A stretch of 64,000 nt of DNA from RUG100 sp963542695. Its GTDB lineage: Bacteria; Bacillota; Clostridia; Peptostreptococcales; Anaerovoracaceae. The translations under genes and the position numbers were made by a program. The DNA lies in contig CAUTYX010000002.1 of assembly GCA_963542695.1 (NCBI GenBank), positions 62,001 to 126,000 on the forward strand, given 5' to 3'. Below, in pieces: positions 16,075 through 24,682 of the stretch. The notes below the pieces were generated by a model. The model was not told the DNA's origin. It ran no database searches and saw nothing but the letters and a program-made list of their open reading frames with translations. The first letter of the stretch is position 1. The number at the start of each line of letters is the position of its first letter.

Positions 16075-16683
16075 AATGAAGAATTATTCGTTTCATTGGT
16101 AAACTATAAACGTTTATCTATGGCTTTTCCGCACTTTTTATCAAATTATTATAAATGCGGAATGATTCCGTACTTTTCGCTTTTCTACTAATTAATGCGG
16201 AATCGTTCCGCACTATCTGCTTTTTTCAAAAAATACGGAATCAATTTTTATAAAATTGCTCCATAGCCTTTGATTAAAGCCTCTTAAAAAGCAACTTTAT
16301 AAACATTTCCCCTCTGTTACTTATTATATATGCTTGAAACGGGGATTTATTTCCTCTTTATTTAGAAATTCACCACATCCTCTCCCATTCAAATAGTTCA
16401 TCGGCTTCTTGATGAAGAAAAAGAGTTCCGCACTTTTCTTATTAATGGTAAAAGTACGGAAAGTTTCCGTACTAAATTTAAAATGAGTAAAACTACGGAA
16501 AAGTTCCGCACTTAATTCGAAATAAAGAATACTGCGGAGCAAACTCCAAAATCTAGTACAAATTCAAATGAAATATCTATACGAACATTTCATCCATTTC
16601 AGAAAATCAGTAATCCTGAAATACAAACCATACATTGTATTCATCGTGTTCATTTTTGTAGTCTTTCAAGAGTTCCCATACTT
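16075..16683. other. Gene-free 609-base gap filled with 39-base palindromic repeats
   Basis: No supported gene. Most of the stretch is two runs of degenerate 39-base repeats (listed separately). A 72-codon frame on the minus strand at 16324-16542 is a by-product: its protein repeats with a 13-residue period because the DNA repeats with a 39-base period. 16262-16404 and 16561-16683 are A/T-rich without clear structure. Confidence 0.7.
16119..16547. repeat. Two clusters of 39-base units, each carrying CGGAA-N3-TTCCG
   Basis: Palindrome centres fall at 16125 (half site), 16164, 16204, 16242 (half site), then 16424 (half site), 16463, 16502 and 16541 (degenerate): spacings of 39, 40, 38 and 39, 39, 39. 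The unit at 16463 extends to a 21-base palindrome AGTACGGAA..TTCCGTACT, identical except at the central base. Linkers are A/T-rich. The repeat is not a CRISPR: the spacers resemble each other. Confidence 0.75.
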
Positions 16684-17529
16684 TTACCTATACAACAACC
16701 GTTGCATCTTTCTATACCGTGGAGCTACTTTAGAGACAAATTTATTATCTTTCACAAAATAACGCCAAGGATAATCGATGCATTCTTCTGCATAATCAAT
16801 GTTAATGCGCGGTGAAACCATGATGTCTTCCGGCTGAATCTCCCTGCCGGAGGTAATGTGTAATCGGTGTCCACAAAGATCTAGAGCATTATGTTCTTTT
16901 GTTATAGCCATAGCCTGGCACAGCTTCCCCGGACCATTGCACAAGTCCTTTACCGGCTTAAGGGGCTTATCTGATTTGTCCGGTCGATTCTTCGCTTCAT
17001 GTATTTTTTCTCGTTGCCAATCTTTTGCGTTTTCCCGCTGTGAATCATCCGCTTTCTTCCAACGACGATTTTCCATAATGGATAATCCCTTCACAGGCTC
17101 CAAAGCTCGGATCAACACCGCATCCGGAACTTCCACATCACCGGCAACCACATTGAAGCAGTAATACATACCATAAATAAAGTACACATACGCATATCCG
17201 CCTGGACCAAATTGCACAGCGGTCCTTTCGGTCTTCTTGTTTTGATAAGCGTGGGAACCTTTGTCTATGGCACCGCAATAAGCTTCTGTTTCGACTATAA
17301 TGCCACCGGTGAGGCCTTCTTCGGTTTCATGAATAAGCAGCTTGCCCAGCAGATGTTCTGCCACCCAGTTTCCATGGTGCAGGTAAAACTCCCGGTCTAC
17401 TTCTTGCAGCCAGTTGGAATCTAAAATTTCAATTTCCGTATTTCTGTTTCTCTCCGTTTCGGGGTTTCCATTGTTTTTACATTCCCGGTTTTTATTGTTC
17501 CCGAATTCTACTCTCATTATTTTACTCAT
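16684..17529 (-). CDS. DNA-3-methyladenine glycosylase (AAG/MPG family)
   Basis: Removes alkylated and deaminated purines in base excision repair. The fold is recognisable from AEHLLGKLLIHE, IIVETEAYCGAIDKGSHAYQNKKTERTA (catalytic Glu in VETEAY), FGPGGYAYVYFIYGMYYCFNVV (DNA-intercalating Tyr region), AVLIRALEPVKG, CNGPGKLCQAM and the C-terminal SPRINI/YPWRYFV. At 281 residues it is long: an Asn/Glu-rich N-terminal tail (about 35 residues) and a charged insertion at about residues 160-195 (RWKKADDSQRENAKDWQ...) are extra. No ribosome site is seen before ATG 17529, and the N-terminal tail may be partly untranslated. 27-base tandem repeats lie just upstream. Confidence 0.88.
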   Translation of the reverse strand: MSKIMRVEFGNNKNRECKNNGNPETERNRNTEIEILDSNWLQEVDREFYLHHGNWVAEHLLGKLLIHETEEGLTGGIIVETEAYCGAIDKGSHAYQNKKTERTAVQFGPGGYAYVYFIYGMYYCFNVVAGDVEVPDAVLIRALEPVKGLSIMENRRWKKADDSQRENAKDWQREKIHEAKNRPDKSDKPLKPVKDLCNGPGKLCQAMAITKEHNALDLCGHRLHITSGREIQPEDIMVSPRINIDYAEECIDYPWRYFVKDNKFVSKVAPRYRKMQRLLYR

Positions 17530-17608
17530 TGTTTCATCAGTTTACATTGTGCTCATCGTTTCGCCAATTTGCACTGTTCTCACATTTTCGCCAGCTTACA
17601 TTGCTGGG
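17528..17608. repeat. Three 27-base tandem repeats upstream of the glycosylase gene
   Basis: Units 17528-17554, 17555-17581, 17582-17608, consensus ATxGTTTCGCCAGTTTACATTG-C. The first overlaps the proposed start codon. Confidence 0.65.
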
Positions 17609-17675
17609 ATACTTTATTCAACGCCATGTTCGCATATATACCTTCTTTTATGATACCAGTATAGCATATATCCAA

Positions 17676-17704
17676 TTGCCATAATGGCCGTTTTTTCATA
17701 TACT
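17676..17704 (+). promoter_or_regulatory. Promoter of the EamA gene at 17734
   Basis: TTGCCA (17676-17681), 17 bases, TATACT (17699-17704). Confidence 0.75.
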
Positions 17705-17733
17705 ATTGTAGTAGAGAAGAAGGAGATATCGCT

Positions 17734-18636
17734 ATGAGCAATACAGTAAAAGCAAATCTGCTTGCTTTTTTGACGGTTTTAATCTGGGGAGCCGGTTTCC
17801 CCTTTACCCGCGCCATTGGAGATGAAATATCACCATATTCTCTGGTTTTCATTCGGTGTTTAGTGGGCTTCCTGGTTCTTGCCGTCATTGGATACAAAAA
17901 AAGAGTGCGAAAAGCCTTTGCAAAAAAACACCACCTTTATTTTTTTATCCAAGGCCTACTGGGTTTTTCTCTTTATCTGGTGTTCTTTAATTTAGGAAAT
18001 TCCCTTCTGGACTCTGCCACAGCCAGTGTAATTACAGCCACCTGTCCTATATTCACTGCCATCGGTGCCATGAAAATATACAGGGAACCCATTAACATAC
18101 TAGGCTGGACCTCTATTGGCGGAGCCTTTATAGGCGTGCTGATTTTGTTGTTGTGGGATAACGGACTCTCCTTAAACTGGGGCGCCATTTGGATTTTCGC
18201 CCTGTCGATTCTATTTGCCATCTACAATTTGCTGGCACGTCATCTGACAGATATCGGCTATACGTCTACAGAAATCGTCGTGTATGCAACAATGTGGGCA
18301 GCTGTTCAATCGGTGTTCTTTGCTCCCGGCGCCATTAGAGATTTAGGTACCGCCAGCGCACCGGCCATTGTGTCTGCTGTAATGCTGGGGATTTTTGCAA
18401 CAGCACTGGCTTATTATTTCTGGAACACTGCGCTTTCCTTGACGCAGCAAACCAGTAAAATCGCCAATTACATTTTCTTAAACTCTCCTATTGCAACAGT
18501 AATCGCTTTCTTCTTGCTAGGAGAAATTCCTACACCGGCCACTATTATCGGCAGTGTAGTAATCATTGGATTCGTGGTACTCTTTAGCCTAAGAGGCACT
18601 AAACAAGAAACAGTATCAGAAGTATCGAAAAGCTAA
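17734..18636 (+). CDS. EamA/DMT family transporter
   Basis: Ten-helix inner-membrane exporter of 300 residues with two EamA repeats: LLAFLTVLIWGAGFPFTRAIGDEISPYSLVFIRCLVGFLVL begins repeat one, and SIGGAFIGVLILLLWDNGLSLNWGAIWIFALSILFAIYNLLARH starts repeat two; the 'NSPIATVIAFFLLGEIPTPATIIGSVVIIGFVVL' ending is typical. Substrate unknown. AAGGAGAT is 7 bases before the ATG and a promoter lies directly upstream. Not closely alike to the EamA protein at 8417. Its stop overlaps by 4 bases the stop of the converging DUF4428 gene. Confidence 0.87.
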   Translation: MSNTVKANLLAFLTVLIWGAGFPFTRAIGDEISPYSLVFIRCLVGFLVLAVIGYKKRVRKAFAKKHHLYFFIQGLLGFSLYLVFFNLGNSLLDSATASVITATCPIFTAIGAMKIYREPINILGWTSIGGAFIGVLILLLWDNGLSLNWGAIWIFALSILFAIYNLLARHLTDIGYTSTEIVVYATMWAAVQSVFFAPGAIRDLGTASAPAIVSAVMLGIFATALAYYFWNTALSLTQQTSKIANYIFLNSPIATVIAFFLLGEIPTPATIIGSVVIIGFVVLFSLRGTKQETVSEVSKS

Positions 18637-19400
18637 AAACCCAACAACTCTCTCTTTTTCTTTTGGAATTCAGCAATGGTGATGATGCCGTCATCCATCA
18701 ATTCTTTATATTTTCTAAGATCATCAACCGGATCCAGATCTTCCTCTGCATCGGTCACCTGATCTAAAATAAGCTGCAATTTATTGCCGATTTTTCGCGC
18801 TTGGTCTACGGCAATACGATAGTTTAATGAGCTGGTTCTGGAAGAACCGCCGGCTTGCTTTATAGTAATGCAATGAAACGGCTCTTTGGCATCTTTTAAC
18901 GTAACAATTACCTGAATTTGATGATACAAAGAACGCTTTAGCGGCATCTGCCCTGCCAAAGAAACAGTCTCTCCATACAATGGATTTCGAATGCCGACAT
19001 TGTAACTGTCTGAACGACTTCGATCTGTTAAAATCTGATACCCGGCAATTTGATCATATCGAAGATATATATAATCTTCCAGTTTCGGCCGCATGCCAAA
19101 AGCGCCCAGCAACATCATATGCTGACTTTTATCATCAAACTTGGCATAACCGGCCACCTCAAAGGTAGGCATAAAATGCCGCATTTTTTCCAGCGTTTCC
19201 GCATCCCTTGTTTTTTCTTGCAGGGGCTTTGCTTCGATTTCTTCTGCCGTCATAGATTTAACCGTTTTTTTTCCAAAGCCATCTACCGGCAGCAATCCTC
19301 GTTGCTCCAAACAATGTTTACAAACCAATCCATCTTGGCATTTAAATTTTTTAGAAACAGTCTCCAGTACCCGTCCACAAACAGAACATTTTTTTGCCAT
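18633..19400 (-). CDS. DUF4428 zinc-ribbon and SHOCT domain protein
   Basis: 255 residues, soluble. An N-terminal Cys4 zinc ribbon (CSVCGRVLETVSKKFKCQDGLVCKHC) is followed by a beta-rich middle domain (about residues 85-195; MRPKLEDYIYLRYDQIAGYQIL) and a C-terminal SHOCT helix pair, DLRKYKELMDDGIITIAEFQKKKRELL. Proteins with this plan are common in Clostridia and have no assigned function; SHOCT domains are thought to aid oligomerisation. It is the third gene of the operon with NhaC (3-base gap) and the fusion enzyme. Confidence 0.85.
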   Translation of the reverse strand: MAKKCSVCGRVLETVSKKFKCQDGLVCKHCLEQRGLLPVDGFGKKTVKSMTAEEIEAKPLQEKTRDAETLEKMRHFMPTFEVAGYAKFDDKSQHMMLLGAFGMRPKLEDYIYLRYDQIAGYQILTDRSRSDSYNVGIRNPLYGETVSLAGQMPLKRSLYHQIQVIVTLKDAKEPFHCITIKQAGGSSRTSSLNYRIAVDQARKIGNKLQLILDQVTDAEEDLDPVDDLRKYKELMDDGIITIAEFQKKKRELLGF

Positions 19401-19403
19401 GTC

Positions 19404-20807
19404 CTACTTCCTCCAACCTACATTGCTCTTTTCTGTCGCCGTTTTTTCGCTTCCCAGATATCCAAGAATAACAGTAATCACCGGCAATACAAGACAGAAT
19501 ACGGCATAGGGTATATATTCCATAGTGGCAACACCTAAAATAGTCGTACAATACAGTCCGCAAGTATTCCACGGTACCAATGGTGAGCTTACGGCACCGC
19601 CGCCTAAAATACTACAAGCCAAATGTTCACAGTCAATACCTCGCTCCTGATAAGCTTGGGCATACATTTCTCCCGGCAAAGAAATACCCAAATATTGATC
19701 AGGGATAATTACATTGACCACGATGGATGTAATGATGGAAAGCAATGACATACCACCTTTCTTTTGCACCAAAGAAACCAAAGGAGCAATAATTGCCGCC
19801 ATTTGCCCGGTATAGGACATAATACCACCAAAGGCCATGGCGATAATGATAATGGAAATGGTGTAAAACATCCCTTCAATACCGCCAGCTGACAGCAATC
19901 CATCTACCACTGTATTTCCTGTGTGGCTTTTGTACCCTTTATAACAATATGAAAACAAATTTTGCAGCTGCTGATGCTGCAAGGTCAAGGCACAAATCAT
20001 GCCGGCAACAGAACCAAAAAACATAGACGGAATAGCCGGCAGCTTTAATAGCAAGCAGCCTGTCATCACTATAATAGGTGCCAGCGCCAAAGGTGTAATA
20101 GCAAATTCAGCATCAATGTAATGCAAGAGCTGACTGATTTCTCCGGTGGTCTCCCCACCATTTCCGGTGAATTTGATGCCTATAATAGTAAAAATCACCA
20201 ATGAAAGAATCATGCCCGGCACAGCACTTTTCAATATACGATGACAAATGTCAAAAACGTTATCTCCTACCACCGCCGATGACAAATTGGTAGCATCTGA
20301 CAAAGGCGAAACCATTTCTCCGGCATAGGCTCCCGAGATAATGGCGCCGGCTACAACCGGTGCCGGCAGACCAAGAGCACTGCCAATGCCCATAAAAGCC
20401 AGTCCAATGGTACCAATGGTTCCCCAGGATCCAATGGCAAAGGCTACCAATGTGCAAAGAACCACCGCCGCCGGCAAAAATATTTTCGGCGTCATAATCT
20501 GCAAACCGTAGTAAATCATCGTGGGCATAGTGCCTCCGGCAATCCATGTTCCCACTAGCATACCAATGAGAATCAAAATTAAAATGGCTTCTAAAGAATG
20601 GGTGATACCTTCCAGCATCCCCTCTAAAATATGATTCCATGAAAAGCCGATTAAAAGTGCCATAACCCCTGCTACAAAGCAACCAAAAATCAGCGGTACT
20701 TGAGGATCTGCCTTGACGAAGACAATGGCGGAAAACATAGAAAGCACCATTACTGCCAGGGGAATACATCCATGATAAAATTTTGCTGGGTTTTGTTCCG
20801 GCATCAT
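19404..20807 (-). CDS. nhaC: Na+/H+ antiporter, NhaC family
   Basis: Polytopic membrane antiporter of 467 residues with about 11-12 hydrophobic segments. Family landmarks: IGMLVGTWIAGGTMPTMIYYGLQI, SWGTIGTIGLAFMGIGSALGLP, AGAYAGEMVSPLSDATNLSSAVVG (conserved Asp-Ser-Thr ion-site region) and the late VNVIIPDQYLGISLPGEMYAQAY. Two adjacent Met codons open the gene, with AGGAAA upstream. It lies 27 bases behind the fusion enzyme and 3 bases ahead of the DUF4428 gene. NhaC members exchange sodium for protons; some related clostridial members exchange amino or hydroxy acids (malate-lactate), so an organic-acid role is possible given the amidohydrolase partner. Confidence 0.9.
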   Translation of the reverse strand: MMPEQNPAKFYHGCIPLAVMVLSMFSAIVFVKADPQVPLIFGCFVAGVMALLIGFSWNHILEGMLEGITHSLEAILILILIGMLVGTWIAGGTMPTMIYYGLQIMTPKIFLPAAVVLCTLVAFAIGSWGTIGTIGLAFMGIGSALGLPAPVVAGAIISGAYAGEMVSPLSDATNLSSAVVGDNVFDICHRILKSAVPGMILSLVIFTIIGIKFTGNGGETTGEISQLLHYIDAEFAITPLALAPIIVMTGCLLLKLPAIPSMFFGSVAGMICALTLQHQQLQNLFSYCYKGYKSHTGNTVVDGLLSAGGIEGMFYTISIIIIAMAFGGIMSYTGQMAAIIAPLVSLVQKKGGMSLLSIITSIVVNVIIPDQYLGISLPGEMYAQAYQERGIDCEHLACSILGGGAVSSPLVPWNTCGLYCTTILGVATMEYIPYAVFCLVLPVITVILGYLGSEKTATEKSNVGWRK

Positions 20808-20834
20808 TATTATTTCCTATTCTGCAGCAATAGT

Positions 20835-23657
20835 CTACATTTCATTCCAAAGAAATTCTCCGTCAAACAGCACGGCAACAGGATCGATTCTGTGAATGTC
20901 TTCCGGCTTCATAGTAAAAATATCCTCATCCATAGCCAGCAGACAGGCCGCCTTTCCCTCTTCAATAGTCCCAAGGCGATCTAACATTCGTATCCGCATG
21001 GCATTATTGTAGGTATACCCTTTCACCAGTTGTTTAACAGGCAATACCGCATCCTTAGGAGGACGAACACTGTCTTCATATTTTTCCGGATTCAGTGGTA
21101 ATTCTCTGTCAATTCTCGTTGCCGCCACCTCCATCCCAAAGAACGGATTGGCACGATTTGCCTCCATATAACTGAAAACATCACTGGAATGACCAATTAT
21201 CCCACCGGAGGAAAGTAATTCCCGGTAATCGTACATGGAACTCCATCTGTCTTTGCCAAGGTAAGGAATGGCCATTTCTCCATAATATCCTCCGGCATCA
21301 TGAGGTGTCGTATCAAAGAAAATACCCAGCTTGGTCGCCCGCTGTGCATCTTCTCTTGTCATTAATTCGCAATGAGCCAAGGTAACAAAAATGCTCCATT
21401 TGTCTCCGGCTTTTTTCTTTGCTTTTTCAACGCTGTTACAACAAGAGCGAAACCCTTGATCTCCCACAACATCAATGTGCACATCCACGTTATTATCGTT
21501 GGCACGAAGCAAAATATCCACCAGTTGTTCTTCTGTCAATTCTGGTTTTCCGAAAGATTTACCGCTGGAATCGTTTTCCAGTGGTTCCAAGCTGGCACAA
21601 GTCCCGATTTCATTGGTGCCGTCAAAGAAAACTTTCATCGTATTGATATGCACATGTCTTGATGTATATCGCCGGCGCCAATCTACAATGGTTGCCAGAA
21701 CCTGATCCAAGTCATCTGTCAAATGCAGCGGTAAGGCACCTTCGTAGTAGATTTTCATCCGGTTCTGCTGATCCATGGTATAAAACAGCTGCAATATTTC
21801 TTCCCGGGTAGTAGACGCATCCATCAGGGCACAGATGCCTTTTTCCCGCATAAATCGTAAAAAAGGTTCCACGTACTTTTCGCTGATGCCATCGGGAGGA
21901 TACCAGTCTAGGGCTTCATAAATAGCCATATCCAAATCCGCATCCTTTTCCTGTACCCATCCGGTGGCCCTTCCCTCTTCATCTCGCATGAAAAAAGCTT
22001 TGTTTTCCACAAAGGAATCATCTTCTACCGCCGGCACATGGAGCATCTCAAGAGCCATGGTATTATACCAACACTCATGGTCTGTATATTCCTGAATACA
22101 GGCCGGGCGATCCGAAATAAGCTGATCCAGCAATTGTCGATAAGGTCCTTCTTCTCCAAAAGTTTCGGCATAGTAACACTCCCCATAAAAATAGGGCATT
22201 TCCTCTTTGGGAATGGCTGTAGCCGTTTCCTTAATGTTCTGCAACAGTTGTTCTCTATCTTTTGTGGCAGGCATAATACAGTGCCAATTGGTGCCTGCTA
22301 CCATCATGGGATGGGTATGGCCATCAAGAAGCGACGGCAGAACCAGACGTCCGCCAAAATCAACTACTTCCACATCTTTCCATCCCCCTGTCTTCTTGGC
22401 ATGATTTTGGCATTCTTTCAAGGTTCCCACCTTGGTAAAAATCCCCTCTTCCACCAAAACAGCAGAGGCCATTTCTTCCGTTGCACTACTGGTAAAAAAC
22501 CGTCCATTCCGTAACAGAATCAATTCCATCTGGGATTCACGTACGAACATTCCTTGTTTTTCGTAAAACCGGCGAGCTTTCCGGTTCCCATCCCAAACGT
22601 TTAAGGTTATGTTATAGCAACCGATTTCTTTGGCATAGGCAGTGGCATACTGCAATAGTTTTTGAGCCATGCCGGTTCCCTGTGCCGACGCTGCCACACA
22701 AAGATCATCTACAAACAACGTTTTATTTTTTTTCATGGTATTTGCAAAGGCAGGTTCCTTGACAACACAAAAAATATAGCCTTCCACACGGGAATTATCC
22801 CTGTATGCCACAAAAACAGGCGTCTTTTCACCTTCCATAATAGCTTGCAATTGGGAAGGGGTATATTTCGTCGTTCCCGGGATAAAAATATCGGGCCGAA
22901 GCTGTGCATGGATTTCCAAAACCCGGGAGAGCAAATCTGTAATGGCAGGAATATCCTCTTTTTGTGCCGGTCGAATCAAAACAGAGTCAAATGCTGTTTT
23001 TTCCATGTTAACGTTCCAATCGATGGTATGTTTTTTTCCTTCATCGGCGTTTTCATCGATGTCTTTTGCAAAATGACCGGCGGCTTCATTGGCATCTAAA
23101 ATCTCCATGGTTTTCTCATATAAAACCTTAGAACCGCCAGCAGTCATCTTGTGCCGTTTATCGACTTGCCGCCGCGTAACATGATGCTCCACCCAGTCAC
23201 CGCCGTCATTGCTGTCGTTTAGCAGCAGAGGCTGAAAGTTATCCATAGCTCTTGCAAACTTGGCCTCCGGTGTTTTTCCTTCTTGAAATTCATCAAACAA
23301 CTGACGAAATAGCTGCTTTTCATCAAAAGGCAGCAAGCCGAAAATTCGGTCTGCTGCCGTTTCTTCTCTCACCGGCTGTGACACCTCTACCTGCTCATCA
23401 TAGGCATAGGTATCCCCTGCATCAATTTCCACAATGTCATGAACAAGACACAGCATCATTACATGGGCAATATCTATTGTATCATTGGCATACTCCCGGA
23501 GAGCCAACGCCATAATCGCCATATGCCAACTGTGTTCGGCATCGTTTTCCCGTCTTCCGTGATTTGATAAATGTGTCTGACGAAACACGTTTTTCGCCTT
23601 GTCCAGTTCCAAAAGAAACAGGATTTGCTGATCCAATCGTGTATTATTACCGGCCAT
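20835..23657 (-). CDS. Three-domain fusion: HD phosphohydrolase - GNAT acetyltransferase - YtcJ-like amidohydrolase
   Basis: A single 940-codon frame holds three catalytic domains. Residues 1-215 are an HD hydrolase of the YfbR/HD_3 type: NDAEHSWHM (His42), LVHDIVEIDAGDTYAYD (His73-Asp74) and RAMDNFQPLLLN (Asp139), so the metal site is complete; relatives are 5'-deoxynucleotidases. Residues 225-381 are a GNAT domain with the acetyl-CoA loop QGTGMA at 326-331 and closing NGNRKARRFYEKQGM-like strand. Residues 382-940 are an Amidohydro_3 enzyme: DGHTHP at 445-450, IDVVGDQG, LAHCELM, SSDVFSYMEANRANPF and the late LGTIEEGKAACLLAMDED. CAGGAGC precedes the ATG. No internal stop or frameshift is seen. 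Substrates unknown; nearest annotated enzyme types are N-substituted amino acid or formamide hydrolases. Confidence 0.85.
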   Translation of the reverse strand: MAGNNTRLDQQILFLLELDKAKNVFRQTHLSNHGRRENDAEHSWHMAIMALALREYANDTIDIAHVMMLCLVHDIVEIDAGDTYAYDEQVEVSQPVREETAADRIFGLLPFDEKQLFRQLFDEFQEGKTPEAKFARAMDNFQPLLLNDSNDGGDWVEHHVTRRQVDKRHKMTAGGSKVLYEKTMEILDANEAAGHFAKDIDENADEGKKHTIDWNVNMEKTAFDSVLIRPAQKEDIPAITDLLSRVLEIHAQLRPDIFIPGTTKYTPSQLQAIMEGEKTPVFVAYRDNSRVEGYIFCVVKEPAFANTMKKNKTLFVDDLCVAASAQGTGMAQKLLQYATAYAKEIGCYNITLNVWDGNRKARRFYEKQGMFVRESQMELILLRNGRFFTSSATEEMASAVLVEEGIFTKVGTLKECQNHAKKTGGWKDVEVVDFGGRLVLPSLLDGHTHPMMVAGTNWHCIMPATKDREQLLQNIKETATAIPKEEMPYFYGECYYAETFGEEGPYRQLLDQLISDRPACIQEYTDHECWYNTMALEMLHVPAVEDDSFVENKAFFMRDEEGRATGWVQEKDADLDMAIYEALDWYPPDGISEKYVEPFLRFMREKGICALMDASTTREEILQLFYTMDQQNRMKIYYEGALPLHLTDDLDQVLATIVDWRRRYTSRHVHINTMKVFFDGTNEIGTCASLEPLENDSSGKSFGKPELTEEQLVDILLRANDNNVDVHIDVVGDQGFRSCCNSVEKAKKKAGDKWSIFVTLAHCELMTREDAQRATKLGIFFDTTPHDAGGYYGEMAIPYLGKDRWSSMYDYRELLSSGGIIGHSSDVFSYMEANRANPFFGMEVAATRIDRELPLNPEKYEDSVRPPKDAVLPVKQLVKGYTYNNAMRIRMLDRLGTIEEGKAACLLAMDEDIFTMKPEDIHRIDPVAVLFDGEFLWNEM

Positions 23658-23710
23658 TTCAAAGCTCCTGCTGTTTTATACAATATGTGTATACAATACG
23701 TAGCGGCGGC

Positions 23711-24673
23711 TTATGCCATTGGCTTTTCCCAGTATCCTTTTGCATCTACACCGGTACTTTCAGCCATCTTCTCCAGCGTTTGAATTTCCGCCGGTGTAAG
23801 GTCGATTTCCGAAGCCTTCTTTGCTTGGAGAACCTGCTCTACCTTGGTAACACCCACTAGAGGCAATGCCCCCTTGGCGATGGTATACGCAATGGCAACC
23901 TCCGCAGCAGTCGCATCATGAGCCGCACCGATTTCTTTCATCGTAACCAGCAGCAGATTCATAGCCGGGAGCAACGGGTTATAGAATTTTCCTCTTTGAC
24001 TGTCTTCCGGCATCAAATTGTTCCGGTCATATTTACCGCTCAGAGCTCCTTGTTCCAAAGACATATATGCAAAGAAGTCCATTTCTTTTTCCTTGCAGTA
24101 ATCCAGGATACCGCCAAATTCCGAAGAACGATATAGCAAGCTATAATGGTTTTGGACACAGGATAACTTCAATCCTTCTGCTTCCAGAATTTCCTCTGCT
24201 CGTTTGATTTGGCTAAGATTATGATTGGACACTCCCATTTTGCGAATTTTCCCTTCTTTTGCAAGAGGAATCAATCCTTGAACCCACTCTTCAAAGTGAG
24301 ATGGATTGTGAATCCAGTAGATATCCACTGTATCTACACCGAGGTTTTGGAAGCTTTTTTCCAACATTTCCCGTACCGGTTCCCCGGCATCTCTATTGCG
24401 AAACTGAGGGGTAAATTTCGTCGATAAAATAACCGTTTCTCTATCGTATTCTTTTAAAAGGTTTCCAACGATGGTCTCTGACTGGCCCATGCCATATACA
24501 TAAGCTGTATCCCAGAGAGTCAGTCCGGCTTTCATACCGGCATCAAAAACAGGTTTCAGATCCGCTTGTGTTAAATGGTTTCCAAATACTTCGTTTCCCC
24601 CATTTTGACCTTCTTCTGTCACGCTCCAGGACCATGTTCCAAGAGCCACTTTTGGTTGTGTGTTCATACGCAA
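23711..24673 (-). CDS. Aldo/keto reductase
   Basis: NADPH-dependent (beta/alpha)8 oxidoreductase of 320 residues. The catalytic tetrad is visible: Asp and Tyr in LWDTAYVYGMGQSE, Lys in VILSTKFTP and His in YWIHNPSH. The C-terminal cofactor segment ALPLVGVTKVEQVLQ is present. The N-terminus begins PKVALGTWSWS. It is third in an operon behind the NifU-like and GGGtGRT genes (9-base gap), an unusual partner; whether the operon is functional rather than opportunistic is not known. Physiological substrate unknown. Confidence 0.9.
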   Translation of the reverse strand: MRMNTQPKVALGTWSWSVTEEGQNGGNEVFGNHLTQADLKPVFDAGMKAGLTLWDTAYVYGMGQSETIVGNLLKEYDRETVILSTKFTPQFRNRDAGEPVREMLEKSFQNLGVDTVDIYWIHNPSHFEEWVQGLIPLAKEGKIRKMGVSNHNLSQIKRAEEILEAEGLKLSCVQNHYSLLYRSSEFGGILDYCKEKEMDFFAYMSLEQGALSGKYDRNNLMPEDSQRGKFYNPLLPAMNLLLVTMKEIGAAHDATAAEVAIAYTIAKGALPLVGVTKVEQVLQAKKASEIDLTPAEIQTLEKMAESTGVDAKGYWEKPMA

Positions 24674-24682
24674 TCTCCTTGG

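Noticed and set aside
16324..16542. 72-codon protein with 13-residue repeats
   Set aside because: The periodicity is a direct result of the 39-base DNA repeats; no ribosome site or family resemblance.
16119..16547. CRISPR-like array of regularly spaced palindromes
   Set aside because: Repeat plus linker is only 39 bases, linkers resemble one another, repeats are degenerate, and there are no cas genes.
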